This document shows positions 17,635 through 27,803 of a stretch of 64,000 nucleotides of DNA, one piece after another; within the stretch, counting starts at the first letter, position 1; each line of letters starts with the position of its first letter. Origin of the DNA: Eubacterium sp. (GTDB lineage Bacteria; Bacillota; Clostridia; Acetivibrionales; DSM-1351). Location: assembly GCA_029266335.1 (NCBI GenBank), contig JAQSXC010000003.1:42708-106707 (forward strand). The letters are read 5' to 3'. The position numbers were made by a program, and so were the translations under genes. The notes under the pieces were generated by a model. It did no database searches and was not told where the DNA came from. It saw only the letters and a list, made by a program, of their open reading frames with translations.

Positions 17635-18732
17635 ATGTTGAAATTGTTTGAAACTACTGGATTTAAGAATTTTGAAAATAAGATTATATTAGATTTTTCA
17701 GATGTTCGTGATTATAAATTTAATAGTGACTGTATAAAAGAGAATTTGCTAAATACTCTAATTATTTATGGTAAAAATTCCGTTGGAAAATCTAATTTAG
17801 GATTAGCGTTGTTTGATATAGTAACACATCTTACTTCTAAAAATATAACCCCTGGATTGTATGATTATTATATAAATATTAATAATCAAAATGAATATGC
17901 GGAGTTTAGATATGTATTTCAATTTGGTTCTGATGAAATTGACTATAGATATAAAAAGAATGAAGATCAAACTCTTTTATACGAGTATGTTACATTAAAC
18001 TCAAAGTTATTAATGGAATATGATTATGTATCAAATTACGGTGATCTTGATGAGCTTAAGGCCCTGGCACCAACACTTAATTTTGTTTTTCAAAGTGAAG
18101 GATCACTAATCAAATATTTTCTTAATAATAGCATTATTGATAATGATCATCCCTTGCGTAGAATGATGTGGTTTGTATCAAATATGCTTTGGTTTAGAAG
18201 TTTGGATGAAAATAGATATATTGGATATAAATTAAAAAGTAATGATTATTATGATTTTATATTGGATAATGAAATATTGAAGGAATTAGAGCAGTTTTTA
18301 CATCAATCAGGTGTTCAGGAAAATCTTACTGTAAAAGAAGATAACGACGGAAAAAAGAGACTATATTTTGATACAAAAACCCCGTTGCCATTTTTTAAAG
18401 TTGCTTCAAGTGGAACAAAAGCACTATATACTTTTTTCTATTGGTATAAGACCGCAAAAGATGTTTCCCTTTTATATATTGATGAATTTGATGCATTTTA
18501 TCATTATGAACTCTCTGAAAATCTTGTAATAATGCTCGAGAAAATAACTAGTTTTCAGAAAATACTTACTTCTCACAATACAAACTTATTGTCTAACAGG
18601 ATTATGCGTCCGGATTGTTACTTTATTCTTACCAAAAATAAACTTACTTCGCTGGCTAATGCAACAGACCGCGAGCTCCGTGAAGGGCACAATCTTGAGA
18701 AGCTTTATATGAGTGGTGAATTTGATGAGTAA
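17635..18732 (+). CDS. AAA15/OLD-type ATPase, putative anti-phage defence protein
   Basis: ABC/SMC-like ATPase of 365 residues. Walker A is GKNSVGKSN (46-54), after the typical LFETTGFKNF N terminus of AAA15/RecF-like ATPases. The C-terminal half has SSGTKALYTFFYW (signature-like), Walker B LLYIDEFDAF (Asp283-Glu284) and a switch region LTSHNTNLLSNR (His314). It overlaps the next gene by eight bases. The same split layout (ATPase plus TOPRIM-like protein) occurs in abortive-infection and defence systems such as RloA/RloB-AbiL, PARIS and split OLD nucleases; which family this belongs to cannot be fixed by eye. The region is much more AT-rich than its neighbours, suggesting horizontal transfer. 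Confidence 0.8.
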   Translation: MLKLFETTGFKNFENKIILDFSDVRDYKFNSDCIKENLLNTLIIYGKNSVGKSNLGLALFDIVTHLTSKNITPGLYDYYININNQNEYAEFRYVFQFGSDEIDYRYKKNEDQTLLYEYVTLNSKLLMEYDYVSNYGDLDELKALAPTLNFVFQSEGSLIKYFLNNSIIDNDHPLRRMMWFVSNMLWFRSLDENRYIGYKLKSNDYYDFILDNEILKELEQFLHQSGVQENLTVKEDNDGKKRLYFDTKTPLPFFKVASSGTKALYTFFYWYKTAKDVSLLYIDEFDAFYHYELSENLVIMLEKITSFQKILTSHNTNLLSNRIMRPDCYFILTKNKLTSLANATDRELREGHNLEKLYMSGEFDE

Positions 18733-19462
18733 GGTTAAACGTAAAATTCTAGTTCTTGTTGAGGGTGCAAGAACCGATGTGAGGCTCGTAGAGCATCTAT
18801 TGAAAGTCTATAAAATAGATAGTAAATATCAGATAGTCTCTTATAATACGAACATTTATACTCTTTATAATGCGATGTTTTCTGAAGGAGATCCTAATAC
18901 TTTGGATATCCTTCAGGTATTAAAAGAGCGAGAACAAAACCAACAAATAAAGCAGGTGTTTGATGATAAGTATTCAGATATTCTGCTAATTTTTGATTTT
19001 GATCCTCATGATCCGCTATACTCAAAAGAGAAAATTACTAAAATGATGAACTATTTTGTTGAGTCATCTGATATGGGTAAACTTTATTTAAATTATCCAA
19101 TGATTGAAGCTTTTTATCATATGCTTAACATTCCCGACCCCGATTATATGAATCGCTGTGCTTATTTATCAGAACTTAAAGCAGGTACATATAAGCAACG
19201 TGTTAACAAAGAAAGTAGAAATCATAGCTACTCAAAATTTGCATGTAGTTGTGATGAGTGTAATATTGTCATTTTACAAAATGTTGAAAAGGCTTGGTCC
19301 ATTATTGGAAAGTATGAGTATGGAGAAATGGATTTACCGGATTCATATGAAGTATTGATTGCCCAGATAGATAAACTTTCTAAGGATTCAGCGGTTTATG
19401 TACTCTGTACATGTGTATTTTTTATTATTGATTATAACCCATTACTCATAACGAAGGCATAA
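18725..19462 (+). CDS. TOPRIM-like partner of the AAA ATPase (RloB/DUF4435-like), putative defence effector
   Basis: Protein of 245 residues with a TOPRIM-like arrangement: KILVLVEGARTDVRLVEHLL at the N terminus (Glu13 as the general acid/metal ligand) and LLIFDFDPHD (Asp91, Asp93) after the second strand. A short cysteine group CxCxxC (Cys174, 176, 179) follows. In RloB, DUF4435 (AriB) and OLD proteins this fold is a nuclease or toxin kept in check by, or activated through, the ATPase. The ATG at 18725 lies inside the ATPase stop region, so translation is coupled; a GTG at 18713 is possible. Strong AT bias. The function is inferred from architecture and pairing, not from a family match. Confidence 0.7.
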   Translation: MSKVKRKILVLVEGARTDVRLVEHLLKVYKIDSKYQIVSYNTNIYTLYNAMFSEGDPNTLDILQVLKEREQNQQIKQVFDDKYSDILLIFDFDPHDPLYSKEKITKMMNYFVESSDMGKLYLNYPMIEAFYHMLNIPDPDYMNRCAYLSELKAGTYKQRVNKESRNHSYSKFACSCDECNIVILQNVEKAWSIIGKYEYGEMDLPDSYEVLIAQIDKLSKDSAVYVLCTCVFFIIDYNPLLITKA

Positions 19463-19480
19463 TAAAGGGCGCCATAAAAT

Positions 19481-19522
19481 AAATAGCAAGTAGGTCAATA
19501 TGTTTACCTACTTGCTATTTTT
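19481..19522. terminator. Rho-independent terminator closing the defence cassette
   Basis: AAATAGCAAGTAGGT and ACCTACTTGCTATTT form a 15-bp perfect stem with a 10-base loop, followed by T residues. The A run on the left makes it able to work for both strands, terminating the convergent glgB transcript too. Confidence 0.85.
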
Positions 19523-19622
19523 AACATTTGACATTCTTAAGTATCATTTTATAAATGATACTTAAAGGGTACTATCATAAATGTGTTCAGGTATTATTAA
19601 AGCAGTACCGGCATTCCCAGCC

Positions 19623-21755
19623 TCAATCCCGGCTTACATTTTCATTGTCAGGCTCATAACCCCCGTATTTTTCGTAGTTGCTGTTTAATACAAGCTGGTA
19701 TTCCAGGTCAAAGGGAGCTCCGATACAGTAATTATCATTAACTGCCGGAGTAAAGTTGCACACAAATATCAGCATGTCATGGTAGTCCTTACCCTTGCGC
19801 ATAAAGGAAACCACACTGTGTTCATTATCGTTGCAGTCGATCCACTCAAAGCCGTCATAGCTGAAATCCACCTGGTAGAGGGCTTTTTCGCAGGTATATA
19901 AATTATTGAGATCACGGACAAAGGTCTGCATTTTTTTATGCATATCATAGTCCAGCAGGTGCCAGTCCAGACCTTTTTTATCATTCCACTCAATAAACTG
20001 CCCGAACTCACTGCCCATGAAGAGAAGCTTCTTACCAGGATGTCCATAGGTATAACCATAGGTTACTCTTAGACCAGCAAATTTTTGCCAGTAGTCTCCG
20101 GGCATTTTATTGAGCATTGAGCATTTTCCGTGCACAACCTCATCATGGGACAGCACAAGCAAGTAGTTTTCACTGAAGGCATACATCATAGAGAAAGTTA
20201 TAAGGTTATGATGGTATTTGCGGTATATAGGATCCATGCTGACGTACTTAAGGAAATCATTCATCCAGCCCATATTCCACTTGAAGGTGAAGCCAAGCCC
20301 TCCCATATAGGGTGGCTTTGTTATCATAGGCCAGGAGGAAGATTCTTCAGCAATCATCATTATACCTTTAAAGTAGCCAAAAACAGTGGTATTCAACTGC
20401 TTCAGGAAATCTACAGCCTCAAGATTCATATTTCCGCCAAACTTGTTGGGAATCCACTGATCGGGTTTTTTTGCATAGTCCAGATAAATCATGGAGGCTA
20501 CGGCATCAACCCTTAGCCCGTCAATATGGTATTTCTCGAACCAGAATACTGCATTTGAAATAAGAAAGTTCCTGACTTCATTTCTTCCGTGATTGAATAC
20601 AAGGGTTCCCCACTCGGGATGTTCTCCCTGCTTTGGGTCGGCATGCTCATAAACGGCAGTACCGTCAAAACGTGCAAGACCATGTGCATCTTTGGGAAAA
20701 TGCGCCGGCACCCAGTCCAGAATCACTCCGATACCATTTTGATGGCACTGATCAACCAGATACATGAAATCCTGCGGGGTGCCGTAACGGCTTGTCACTG
20801 CATAGTAACCTGTAACCTGATAGCCCCAGGAGCCGTCAAAGGGGTGCTCCGTTACGGGAAGCAGTTCAATATGGGTATAGCCCATATACTTTATATACGG
20901 GACTAATCTGTCGGCTATAGTTCTATAGTTAAGGAACAGATCCCCGTTTTCATCGGGTTCGGCCGGGGAGGACCAGGTTCCCAGATGTAATTCATATATT
21001 GATACCGGGGAAGAGAATGCATCCGAAGTCTCTCTATCCAGAAGCCAGCCCGTATCATTCCACTCGTAGTTTTCTATGTCATGTACTACGGAGGCTTTTG
21101 CTGGGCGTTTCTCAGCATAGTAGGCATAGGGATCTGCTTTAGCCATTATCTGTCCTGCCTGAGTCTTAATTTCAAATTTATAAAGGTCTCCGGTTGTGAC
21201 CAGTGGAATGAACAGCTCCCAGATGCCTGAAGCCCCCAGTTGTCTCATTTGATGTCTGCGGCCGTCCCATTGATTGAAGCCGCCGATAACACTTACCCTT
21301 TTTGCGCAGGGTGCCCATACAGAAAATAGGGTGCCTGTAACATTATTTACAGTCATTATGTGGGCACCAAGCTTTTCAAATATCCTGTGGTGATTCCCCT
21401 GGCTGTAAAGGAATATATCATATTCAGAAATTATGGGCCAAAAGCTGTAGGGGTCGTGAGTTTCAAAGCTGTTGCCGTATTGGTCAGTTATTCTGAGCTT
21501 GTATTCAAATAAATCTTTTCTGTCAGGGAAGATAATTTCATAGACTTCGTTCCTGTATTTGGGAGAGAACGGGTAAACTGCATTGTCAGATACATCTATC
21601 AATTCTATGAGCCTGGCGGCAGGGTGATAGACTCTAACTGCAATATTTTTTTTCCTGCCCTTGCCATCAACGATATGCATTCCCAGGAACACATGGGGAT
21701 CCTTACACTCACCACTCACTATGCTGTTAACAATATCTATAAGCTCGTTTCCCAT
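19623..21755 (-). CDS. glgB: GlgB, 1,4-alpha-glucan branching enzyme
   Basis: Introduces alpha-1,6 branches into glycogen. The 710-residue GH13 protein has an N-terminal CBM48 domain (FSVWAPCAKRVSVIGGFNQWDGR), then the (beta/alpha)8 barrel with GLRVDAVASMIYLDY (nucleophile Asp), MIAEESSSWP (acid/base Glu) and LSHDEVVHGK (third acidic residue). YTHIELLPVTEHPFDGSWGYQVTGYY is the branching-enzyme signature. No other glycogen genes adjoin it. It lies 38 bp downstream of a GNAT gene in the same orientation and converges on the defence cassette. Confidence 0.96.
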   Translation of the reverse strand: MGNELIDIVNSIVSGECKDPHVFLGMHIVDGKGRKKNIAVRVYHPAARLIELIDVSDNAVYPFSPKYRNEVYEIIFPDRKDLFEYKLRITDQYGNSFETHDPYSFWPIISEYDIFLYSQGNHHRIFEKLGAHIMTVNNVTGTLFSVWAPCAKRVSVIGGFNQWDGRRHQMRQLGASGIWELFIPLVTTGDLYKFEIKTQAGQIMAKADPYAYYAEKRPAKASVVHDIENYEWNDTGWLLDRETSDAFSSPVSIYELHLGTWSSPAEPDENGDLFLNYRTIADRLVPYIKYMGYTHIELLPVTEHPFDGSWGYQVTGYYAVTSRYGTPQDFMYLVDQCHQNGIGVILDWVPAHFPKDAHGLARFDGTAVYEHADPKQGEHPEWGTLVFNHGRNEVRNFLISNAVFWFEKYHIDGLRVDAVASMIYLDYAKKPDQWIPNKFGGNMNLEAVDFLKQLNTTVFGYFKGIMMIAEESSSWPMITKPPYMGGLGFTFKWNMGWMNDFLKYVSMDPIYRKYHHNLITFSMMYAFSENYLLVLSHDEVVHGKCSMLNKMPGDYWQKFAGLRVTYGYTYGHPGKKLLFMGSEFGQFIEWNDKKGLDWHLLDYDMHKKMQTFVRDLNNLYTCEKALYQVDFSYDGFEWIDCNDNEHSVVSFMRKGKDYHDMLIFVCNFTPAVNDNYCIGAPFDLEYQLVLNSNYEKYGGYEPDNENVSRD

Positions 21756-21793
21756 TGGACACCTCTGTTATCTATGATATTTATACTTGACTT

Positions 21794-22594
21794 TTATAGT
21801 TTGGTAATTGTATATACCGGGTATTCTTCCAATCTTTCAAATCCCAATTTATAAGCAACCTTTTGAGAAGGCAGATTTTTTACAGTTGTCTCCCACAGGG
21901 GTAAAAAACCATTTGCCAGTTGCTTGCTAATCAGGCTGTATGCAATAAAAGTTCCGTAACCTTTGTTTCTTTCACAGCCTGAAAAGGTATCAAGATCAAT
22001 AAAGTATTTGTTGTCATGTATAAAGCCGTTATTGATACATTGTGATATTACTTTACCATTTTTGTTCAATGACATACCCAATACCTGCTTATTTTTCATT
22101 GAACCGGATAGAAACTTAAAATATGGTTCCGGTGCAATGGGGTACATGTGTTCAATAATTTTAATATCACCCGGCAACCCCGGATCCATATTTAATTCGT
22201 TAAATTTTTCAATATTCAATGTAAATGTATTCTCGTAATGTTTTTCGATTAAGCAGTTGTTAAAAGCAGCCTGTAGCAGTATATCCCATCCGGCACTGTT
22301 ATCCGCATATATCTCAAAGCAGCTTTCACCTAATTCATTGACTACAGGACGGATGAAGGTATTGAAAGCATCAGCAATAAATCTTTCATGCTTTGGCTGG
22401 ATATCCTTGCAGGAGATATATGACCATCTGGACAAAGCCCATACAAGTGCAATTTCAGGGTTATTCCCGTTATCAACAAAAACCCTCCCGGGGAATTGTA
22501 AATCAAGTACTGACAGTGCTGGAAGCTGAAACATATTTCCTGTAAATAATTTCTCTGCTGTCATAAAATCCTGTTCATGTAGTTCAACAACCAT
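21794..22594 (-). CDS. GNAT family N-acetyltransferase
   Basis: Protein of 266 residues. The C-terminal half has the GNAT acetyl-CoA-binding pattern: DTFSGCERNKGYGTFIAYSLI (R/Q-x-x-G-x-G/A motif A variant), then a second helix and PLWETTVKNLPSQKVAYKLGFERLEEYPVYTI, the common N-A-S-x-x-x-A-x-K-L-GF pattern. The N-terminal ~130 residues are divergent. The start at 22594 is set by TTTTGGAGGTCAAT before the ATG. It may be co-transcribed with glgB. The substrate is not predictable. Confidence 0.8.
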   Translation of the reverse strand: MVVELHEQDFMTAEKLFTGNMFQLPALSVLDLQFPGRVFVDNGNNPEIALVWALSRWSYISCKDIQPKHERFIADAFNTFIRPVVNELGESCFEIYADNSAGWDILLQAAFNNCLIEKHYENTFTLNIEKFNELNMDPGLPGDIKIIEHMYPIAPEPYFKFLSGSMKNKQVLGMSLNKNGKVISQCINNGFIHDNKYFIDLDTFSGCERNKGYGTFIAYSLISKQLANGFLPLWETTVKNLPSQKVAYKLGFERLEEYPVYTITKL

Positions 22595-22755
22595 ATTGAC
22601 CTCCAAAATTGGACAACCGACTATATTTACCATACTATAACATTTTGACACAATTCTCAATAACAAAAAAAAGAGAGCTTCCGCCCTTAAATAAACTCAA
22701 GCCGACATAAAAATTACCATGCCGGCAGTTAAAGGAGATTATGAAAATATTAGTT

Positions 22756-22775
22756 GGGGAGGACTCAGTCCCCAG
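22756..22775 (-). terminator. Possible terminator of the chemoreceptor gene
   Basis: GGGGA-GGACTCAG-TCCCC hairpin 16 bases past the chemoreceptor stop. On the - strand it is followed by ACTAATATTTTC, a weak T-rich tail. Confidence 0.4.
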
Positions 22776-22790
22776 GTAAAAATATTTGTG

Positions 22791-24488
22791 TTATGCCAGT
22801 TTAAATCTGTTTATGACCTCCTCAAATTTCTGGGAGAGCTCCCGGAGCTTTGAGGTACAGTTTGATATTTCTTCACTTAAAGACATCTGCTCTTCAATGG
22901 AAGCCAGGGACTGTGAAGAACTTGCCGCCAGCTCATTCGTATAGTCGGAAATTGTGTGGGTTGTGCTGTCGATATGTGATATTTTTTCCTTTGCTTCGGT
23001 TAATTGCTGATTAACCGTATGAACCTGTTTGTTAACAGTTTCGTTTGATTTAATAATCTCGTTGAATACAGCTTTTTCGTCATTAATAATCATTGAACTC
23101 TCATTAATGGCGTTGGTACTTATTTCTACGCCCCTTCTCATTGAAGCAATCTGATGCTGTATCTGAGAAATAATTTTGGAGATATCATTTGAAGACACCT
23201 TTGATTGTTCTGCCAGAATTTTAACCTGTTCGGCCACAACAGCAAAACCCTTCCCGGATTCACCTGCCCGGGCCGCCTCAATAGCCGCATTGAGTGCCAA
23301 TAGATTGGTCTGTTCCGATATCTCGTTCATTATTCCGATAATCCTGCCGATTTTGGCAGAGTATGCTTGAAGTTCATCAGCCATTGTATTGAGCCCGGCC
23401 ATTATACTTTTAACGCTGTTGGTATGTTCAATTACGTTTTGGAGCTTTGTCTGTCCGGTGATGGAGGTATTTAGTGCCCTTTCGGCAGAGGTGACCATAA
23501 GTCCGGTTTCGTGAAAAATAACTTTTATGGATTCAAATACAGCACGTATGTCTTTAGAGGAACTGCCTACCAGTAAAGCTTGATTATCAGCGTTCTCAGC
23601 ATTCCTATCAATCAAGGCTGACAGTTCCCTGTTTGCCTGCATACTGACATTGAACACATTGTCCAGTTTTTCGAAGGTTCCGGAAATATTTAAAGCGCTG
23701 GCGGATATGACCATAATCAGCTCTTTAAGCCCCTTTTGCATGGAATAAAATACATTGGAAAGGGTGGATATTTCATCTCCCGAATCAACAAAGCTCTCCT
23801 CTGAAGTAAGGTCGCCTACGGTGATTTTCTCACTGACCCTTATAAGCTTCTTCAGTGGGTTTACAATGCTTCTTGCAACCATAATTACTGCCATAATTCC
23901 CGCTATAATGACCACCGCCAGCAATACTGTGGAGATGGTCACTGTCATTGAATAGTTTCTGTCAATATTGACTCTCACCTGCTTGCTGTTTTCCAATTCT
24001 GCAAGAATGAGGAGTGAGAAATTTTCCTTGATATATTCTGCTGTTCTGGATGCCGATGTAAACTGCTCTGTTGCCTTAACATCTCCTGACCCTGCAGCTG
24101 CCAAAGTCACATCAAAATCAGCAAGGAACTTTTTAGTGGTGTTTACAAAGTTCTGTGCTGCTGATTTTGTAGAAGGATTTGAATTTGCCATAATCAAGTC
24201 CAGTCTGGCAACAGTTTCCTTCTTATAATTATCAAGCCTGTTCAGAATTTCCTTATCACTTGGGTTCATTATTATAGCCCGCAGGGGGTCCAGAATTTCG
24301 ATTGAAGAATTTACTACTGTATTTTGCATGGAAAGATTGTTTAAAAGGGAAGTGTACTTGTTCATATTATTAGTGTAGACTACTTGTCCTACAATATTGA
24401 CTGCAATAAATGCTGTAACGATTGGTAGAAGGCAGGTCAGAAGTTTGGTTCTTATAGTGACTCGTTTCCCTGATTTGGAAGTCATCAT
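22791..24488 (-). CDS. Methyl-accepting chemotaxis protein
   Basis: Transmembrane chemoreceptor of 565 residues. A membrane helix near residues 15-35, an extracytoplasmic helical sensor region (about 36-185), a second helix ([22 protein letters not shown]), a HAMP domain ([19 protein letters not shown]) and the cytoplasmic signalling domain with the conserved hairpin tip [21 protein letters not shown] and [24 protein letters not shown] precedes the start ATGATG. It neighbours the sugar transporter but is separated from it by two tandem repeat elements, so co-regulation is only possible, not shown. Confidence 0.93.
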   Translation of the reverse strand: MMTSKSGKRVTIRTKLLTCLLPIVTAFIAVNIVGQVVYTNNMNKYTSLLNNLSMQNTVVNSSIEILDPLRAIIMNPSDKEILNRLDNYKKETVARLDLIMANSNPSTKSAAQNFVNTTKKFLADFDVTLAAAGSGDVKATEQFTSASRTAEYIKENFSLLILAELENSKQVRVNIDRNYSMTVTISTVLLAVVIIAGIMAVIMVARSIVNPLKKLIRVSEKITVGDLTSEESFVDSGDEISTLSNVFYSMQKGLKELIMVISASALNISGTFEKLDNVFNVSMQANRELSALIDRNAENADNQALLVGSSSKDIRAVFESIKVIFHETGLMVTSAERALNTSITGQTKLQNVIEHTNSVKSIMAGLNTMADELQAYSAKIGRIIGIMNEISEQTNLLALNAAIEAARAGESGKGFAVVAEQVKILAEQSKVSSNDISKIISQIQHQIASMRRGVEISTNAINESSMIINDEKAVFNEIIKSNETVNKQVHTVNQQLTEAKEKISHIDSTTHTISDYTNELAASSSQSLASIEEQMSLSEEISNCTSKLRELSQKFEEVINRFKLA

Positions 24489-24507
24489 TTTACCCTCCGT
24501 AAATTAA

Positions 24508-24580
24508 ATCATGATTAAATAATAAATTGTCTTAAAAAAATATTTCCGTCTGGAAACGGAGTTTTATTGTTTAATCATGC
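24508..24580. repeat. Palindromic dispersed repeat, copy D
   Basis: The terminal inverted repeats CATGATTAAATAATAA and (complement) CATGATTAAACAATAA differ at one of 16 positions. An internal hairpin TTTCCGTCTGGAAACGGAG lies in the middle. It sits just upstream of the chemoreceptor start and abuts copy E. Confidence 0.75.
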
Positions 24581-24666
24581 CTAAGAAACAGCTAAGTAAT
24601 AAAAACCCGATTTTCAAGGTAATAGCCCGTTGAAAAGTGGGAAGTTATTATTTAACTGTTCCTAAG
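24581..24666. repeat. Palindromic dispersed repeat, copy E
   Basis: An 86-bp element: left end CTAAGAAACAGCTAAGTAATAA, right end complement CTTAGGAACAGTTAAATAATAA (18 of 22 identical). The interior AAAACCCGATTTTCAAGG is shared with copies A and F. It is in tandem with copy D; the 120 bp up to the permease stop hold no other recognised element. Confidence 0.8.
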
Positions 24667-24786
24667 CAAGGGAAGGTAACAGAAGATTAACTCCATTACG
24701 TTCCCTTGAGCTGTTTATACTATTTACACTTATTTCGGTTCCTGTTTCAGGCGGTTTAAACCAGCCTGGTTGAAACATAAAGTAAA

Positions 24787-26013
24787 TTACGCTCTTTTAC
24801 TGAATTTAATATCAAACCAAACCGCGAGCAGTAGTATAAAGCCTTTAACAACAAATTGTGCAGCAACGTCGGCATTCATAAGGCTCATACCGTTATCCAG
24901 GCTTCCCATAACGAGAGCGCCGATTATACAACCGGCTATTGTTCCGGCACCGCCAAGAGTGCTTGTTCCTCCAATAACTGCTGAAGCTATGGCATCCATT
25001 TCCATGTTGGTACCGGCTGAACCTGTTGCTGCATTCAGTCTTGCGGTGTATACGATACCTGCTATTGTTGAAAGAAGACCCATTAATACAAAGATACCCA
25101 GGTTGACTTTATTGATATTTATACCCGATAGCCTTGCTGCTTCCTTGTTGCCGCCTATGGCATATACATGACGGCCAAAGGTTGTCTTTTCTGCAATTAC
25201 CGTAAAGATAACAATTATAGCTATTAACAGTAATATTGCATAAGGGATACCCATGTAGCTTGCCATTATTCCTATAACCAGAGCGATAATTCCAGAGAAT
25301 ACTGTCATCTTTGCTATCTGAAGCGGCAGTGGTAAAACATCAAAGCCATACTTGATTCTTGAACGTCTTTTGTTTAATTCAAAAATAATATAAAGAATTA
25401 TAAATGCTACACCAACCAATGCACTTGTATCGTTAAATGGAAGGCTTTCATTGATTTTTGGCAGATAGCCCTGACCGATTACCTTAAAAGTGTTGTTCAT
25501 GGGACCAACTGAGTTACCGCCGGTAATGGCTATTACTCCGCCTCTGAAGGCCAGAAAGCCTGCAAGGGTTACGATGAAGGCAGGTACTTTGCCATAGGCG
25601 ATCCAGAAGCCCTGGAACAGACCTAATGTAAGACCGATTACAAGAGTGATGGCAATTGTTTCAATAGTTCCAAAGCCGCCTTTAACCATTAACTGAGCTG
25701 CTATTGCACCTGTTAATCCGACGAAGGAGCCAACAGATAGGTCAATATGACCTGCAACCATTACCAGAACCATACCACAGGCTGCAATTGCTGTAGCCGC
25801 ACATTGTAAAAAAAGATTGGAAAGATTTCTTGAGGAAATAAAGATACCGTCTGTCACTATTGTAAAGAACCCCCAGATTACCAGAAGAGCTAATATCATT
25901 GTGTACTGACGCATATTTCCCTTAAGTGTGCCCATTAATATTTCTTTAATTGATTTTGAGCCCAATGCATTTTGATTATCCTTTGCAAGGGCATTTATTT
26001 CTGCATTTCCCAT
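24787..26013 (-). CDS. Sugar ABC transporter permease, XylH/MmsB/GguB type
   Basis: Membrane subunit of a CUT2 (ribose/xylose family) importer. The 408 residues have about ten hydrophobic helices and the family motifs VAGHIDLSVGSFVGLTGA, GKVPAFIVTLAGFLAFRG, IYAIGGNKEAARLSGI and GGTSTLGGAGTIAGCIIGALVMG. A start at 26013 is chosen because GGAGGTTATT immediately precedes this ATG; the frame is open upstream to 26106. It follows the ATPase gene by 110 bp and is the last gene of the transporter. Length fits XylH-type rather than the shorter RbsC-type permeases. Confidence 0.92.
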   Translation of the reverse strand: MGNAEINALAKDNQNALGSKSIKEILMGTLKGNMRQYTMILALLVIWGFFTIVTDGIFISSRNLSNLFLQCAATAIAACGMVLVMVAGHIDLSVGSFVGLTGAIAAQLMVKGGFGTIETIAITLVIGLTLGLFQGFWIAYGKVPAFIVTLAGFLAFRGGVIAITGGNSVGPMNNTFKVIGQGYLPKINESLPFNDTSALVGVAFIILYIIFELNKRRSRIKYGFDVLPLPLQIAKMTVFSGIIALVIGIMASYMGIPYAILLLIAIIVIFTVIAEKTTFGRHVYAIGGNKEAARLSGININKVNLGIFVLMGLLSTIAGIVYTARLNAATGSAGTNMEMDAIASAVIGGTSTLGGAGTIAGCIIGALVMGSLDNGMSLMNADVAAQFVVKGFILLLAVWFDIKFSKRA

Positions 26014-26123
26014 AATAACCTCCATCTCGCCGCGACTGCAGGCGATGTATATAGTAATGAAAAGATACGCAGTGGCAATTTGCCGCTGAAATTTACCAAG
26101 CTGCACTAAATACAGCGTTCAAG

Positions 26124-27644
26124 CTAAATTCCACCTGTCGCATAAGTTAAAATGTTTTCCTGTGTCGCTTCTTCCCAGTTAAATTCTTTTGTGAGGCTTC
26201 CCTCATGCATAACCAGAATTCTGTCGCTCATACCAAGTATTTCAGGCAGTTCAGAGGATATCATTATAATACATACACCCTCATCAACCAGCCTGTTCAT
26301 TATGTTATAGATTTCAAATTTGGCACCAACGTCGATTCCTCTGGTTGGTTCATCCATAATCAATATTTTTGGTTTTGTCATCAGCCACTTTGCCAGAACA
26401 ACTTTTTGCTGATTACCTCCGCTCAGGTTTGCAGCCTTTTGTTCAATACTTGGGGTTTTGATTCTTAAGTCTTCAACATATTGGTTTGTATTCTTTATTA
26501 CTTCATTACCATTTATAAGAGCAAATTTTGATAGGGACTCAAGGCTGGATAGGGTGGCATTATTTTTGATGTCCATTCCCAGTACCAGACCATAGCGTTT
26601 TCTATCTTCGGATACATAGCTTATACCTGATTTAATTGCCTGTTTCGGGTTCTTTAAAGATACTTTTCTGCCCTCCAGTATAAGCTCACCGCTTACATTG
26701 GCACCATAAGCTCCAAATATACTCATAACAAGCTCGGTTCTGCCTGCACCCATAAGTCCTGCAATACCTAATATTTCACCCTTGCGGACTACGAAGCTGG
26801 CGTCATCAATCATTTTCAGCTCTGGCAGGTCGGGGTTATAAACATTCCAGTTCTTAACCTCCATTACTATCTCTCCGGGTTTATGCTCTTTTCTTGGGAA
26901 ACGCTGTGTCAACTCACGGCCAACCATTTTTGCTATAACCTTGTTTTCAGTCATTTCACTGGTTGGTTCTGTACTAATCGTCTTACCGTCACGAAGTATC
27001 GTAATGTTATCTGCAATTTCAAACACTTCATTAAGCTTGTGTGAAATATATATACATGTTACACCCTTAGATTTAAGTTCTTTAAGTATCTGTAACAGAT
27101 TTTCCGTTTCCGACTCTGTAAGTGCAGCAGAAGGCTCATCCAGTATAAGGATTTCTGCTTTCTTGGCAATCGCTTTTGCGATTTCTACCAATTGCTGCTG
27201 CCCAATACCCAAATTTAAAACCTTGGTATTAGGGTTTATATTAAGCCTTACCTCCTTTAGGACTTTCTGAGTCTCAACATAGGATTCGTCCCAATTAATA
27301 AGGCCATTCTTCTTTACTTTCTCATTTCCAAGGAAAATATTTTCGCAAACGCTCATTTGCTTAACAAGAGCCAGCTCCTGATAAATAATGGCTATTCCTG
27401 CTTTTTCACTGTCCTTTATACCTGAGTAACTCTGAGGTTTGCCTTTAACAATTATTTCTCCAGTGTATGTGCCGGAGGGATAAACTCCACTTAGAACCTT
27501 CATAAGAGTTGATTTTCCTGCTCCGTTTTCTCCGCAGAGAGCATGAATTTCACCTTTTTTAACTTTGAAGGTGACGTTGTCCAAAGCTTTAACACCCGGA
27601 AACTCCTTAGTTATATCCTTCATCTCTAATATATATTCATTCAT
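26124..27644 (-). CDS. Sugar ABC transporter ATP-binding protein, XylG/MmsA/GguA type
   Basis: Double-cassette CUT2 ATPase of 506 residues. First cassette: GENGAGKSTLMKVLSG (Walker A), LGIGQQQLVEIAKA (signature) and ILILDEPSAALT (Walker B). Second cassette: a degenerate Walker A in GIAGLMGAGRTELVMS, then LSGGNQQKVVLAKWL and ILIMDEPTRGIDVGAKFEIY. GGAGGTTATT precedes the ATG. It stands between the binding protein and the permease, as in xylFGH/gguAB operons. Confidence 0.94.
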   Translation of the reverse strand: MNEYILEMKDITKEFPGVKALDNVTFKVKKGEIHALCGENGAGKSTLMKVLSGVYPSGTYTGEIIVKGKPQSYSGIKDSEKAGIAIIYQELALVKQMSVCENIFLGNEKVKKNGLINWDESYVETQKVLKEVRLNINPNTKVLNLGIGQQQLVEIAKAIAKKAEILILDEPSAALTESETENLLQILKELKSKGVTCIYISHKLNEVFEIADNITILRDGKTISTEPTSEMTENKVIAKMVGRELTQRFPRKEHKPGEIVMEVKNWNVYNPDLPELKMIDDASFVVRKGEILGIAGLMGAGRTELVMSIFGAYGANVSGELILEGRKVSLKNPKQAIKSGISYVSEDRKRYGLVLGMDIKNNATLSSLESLSKFALINGNEVIKNTNQYVEDLRIKTPSIEQKAANLSGGNQQKVVLAKWLMTKPKILIMDEPTRGIDVGAKFEIYNIMNRLVDEGVCIIMISSELPEILGMSDRILVMHEGSLTKEFNWEEATQENILTYATGGI

Positions 27645-27803
27645 AATAACCTCCAGGGGCCTATCTATTGTTTTATCCGCTAAATTTTAATATGGGAATG
27701 ACATAGTGCGGTATGAGCCGCAATCATATTGTAAGGCAGCCAAATACAACACTGGTTCTTTCCCTGCCGTGTCTCCTCAAAAGTCTTTTGTTTTTACAAA
27801 CTT

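Noticed and set aside
17635..19462. Prophage or integrative element around the AT-rich cassette
   Set aside because: No integrase, tRNA, attachment-like direct repeat or structural phage gene was seen on either side; only the two-gene cassette differs in composition.
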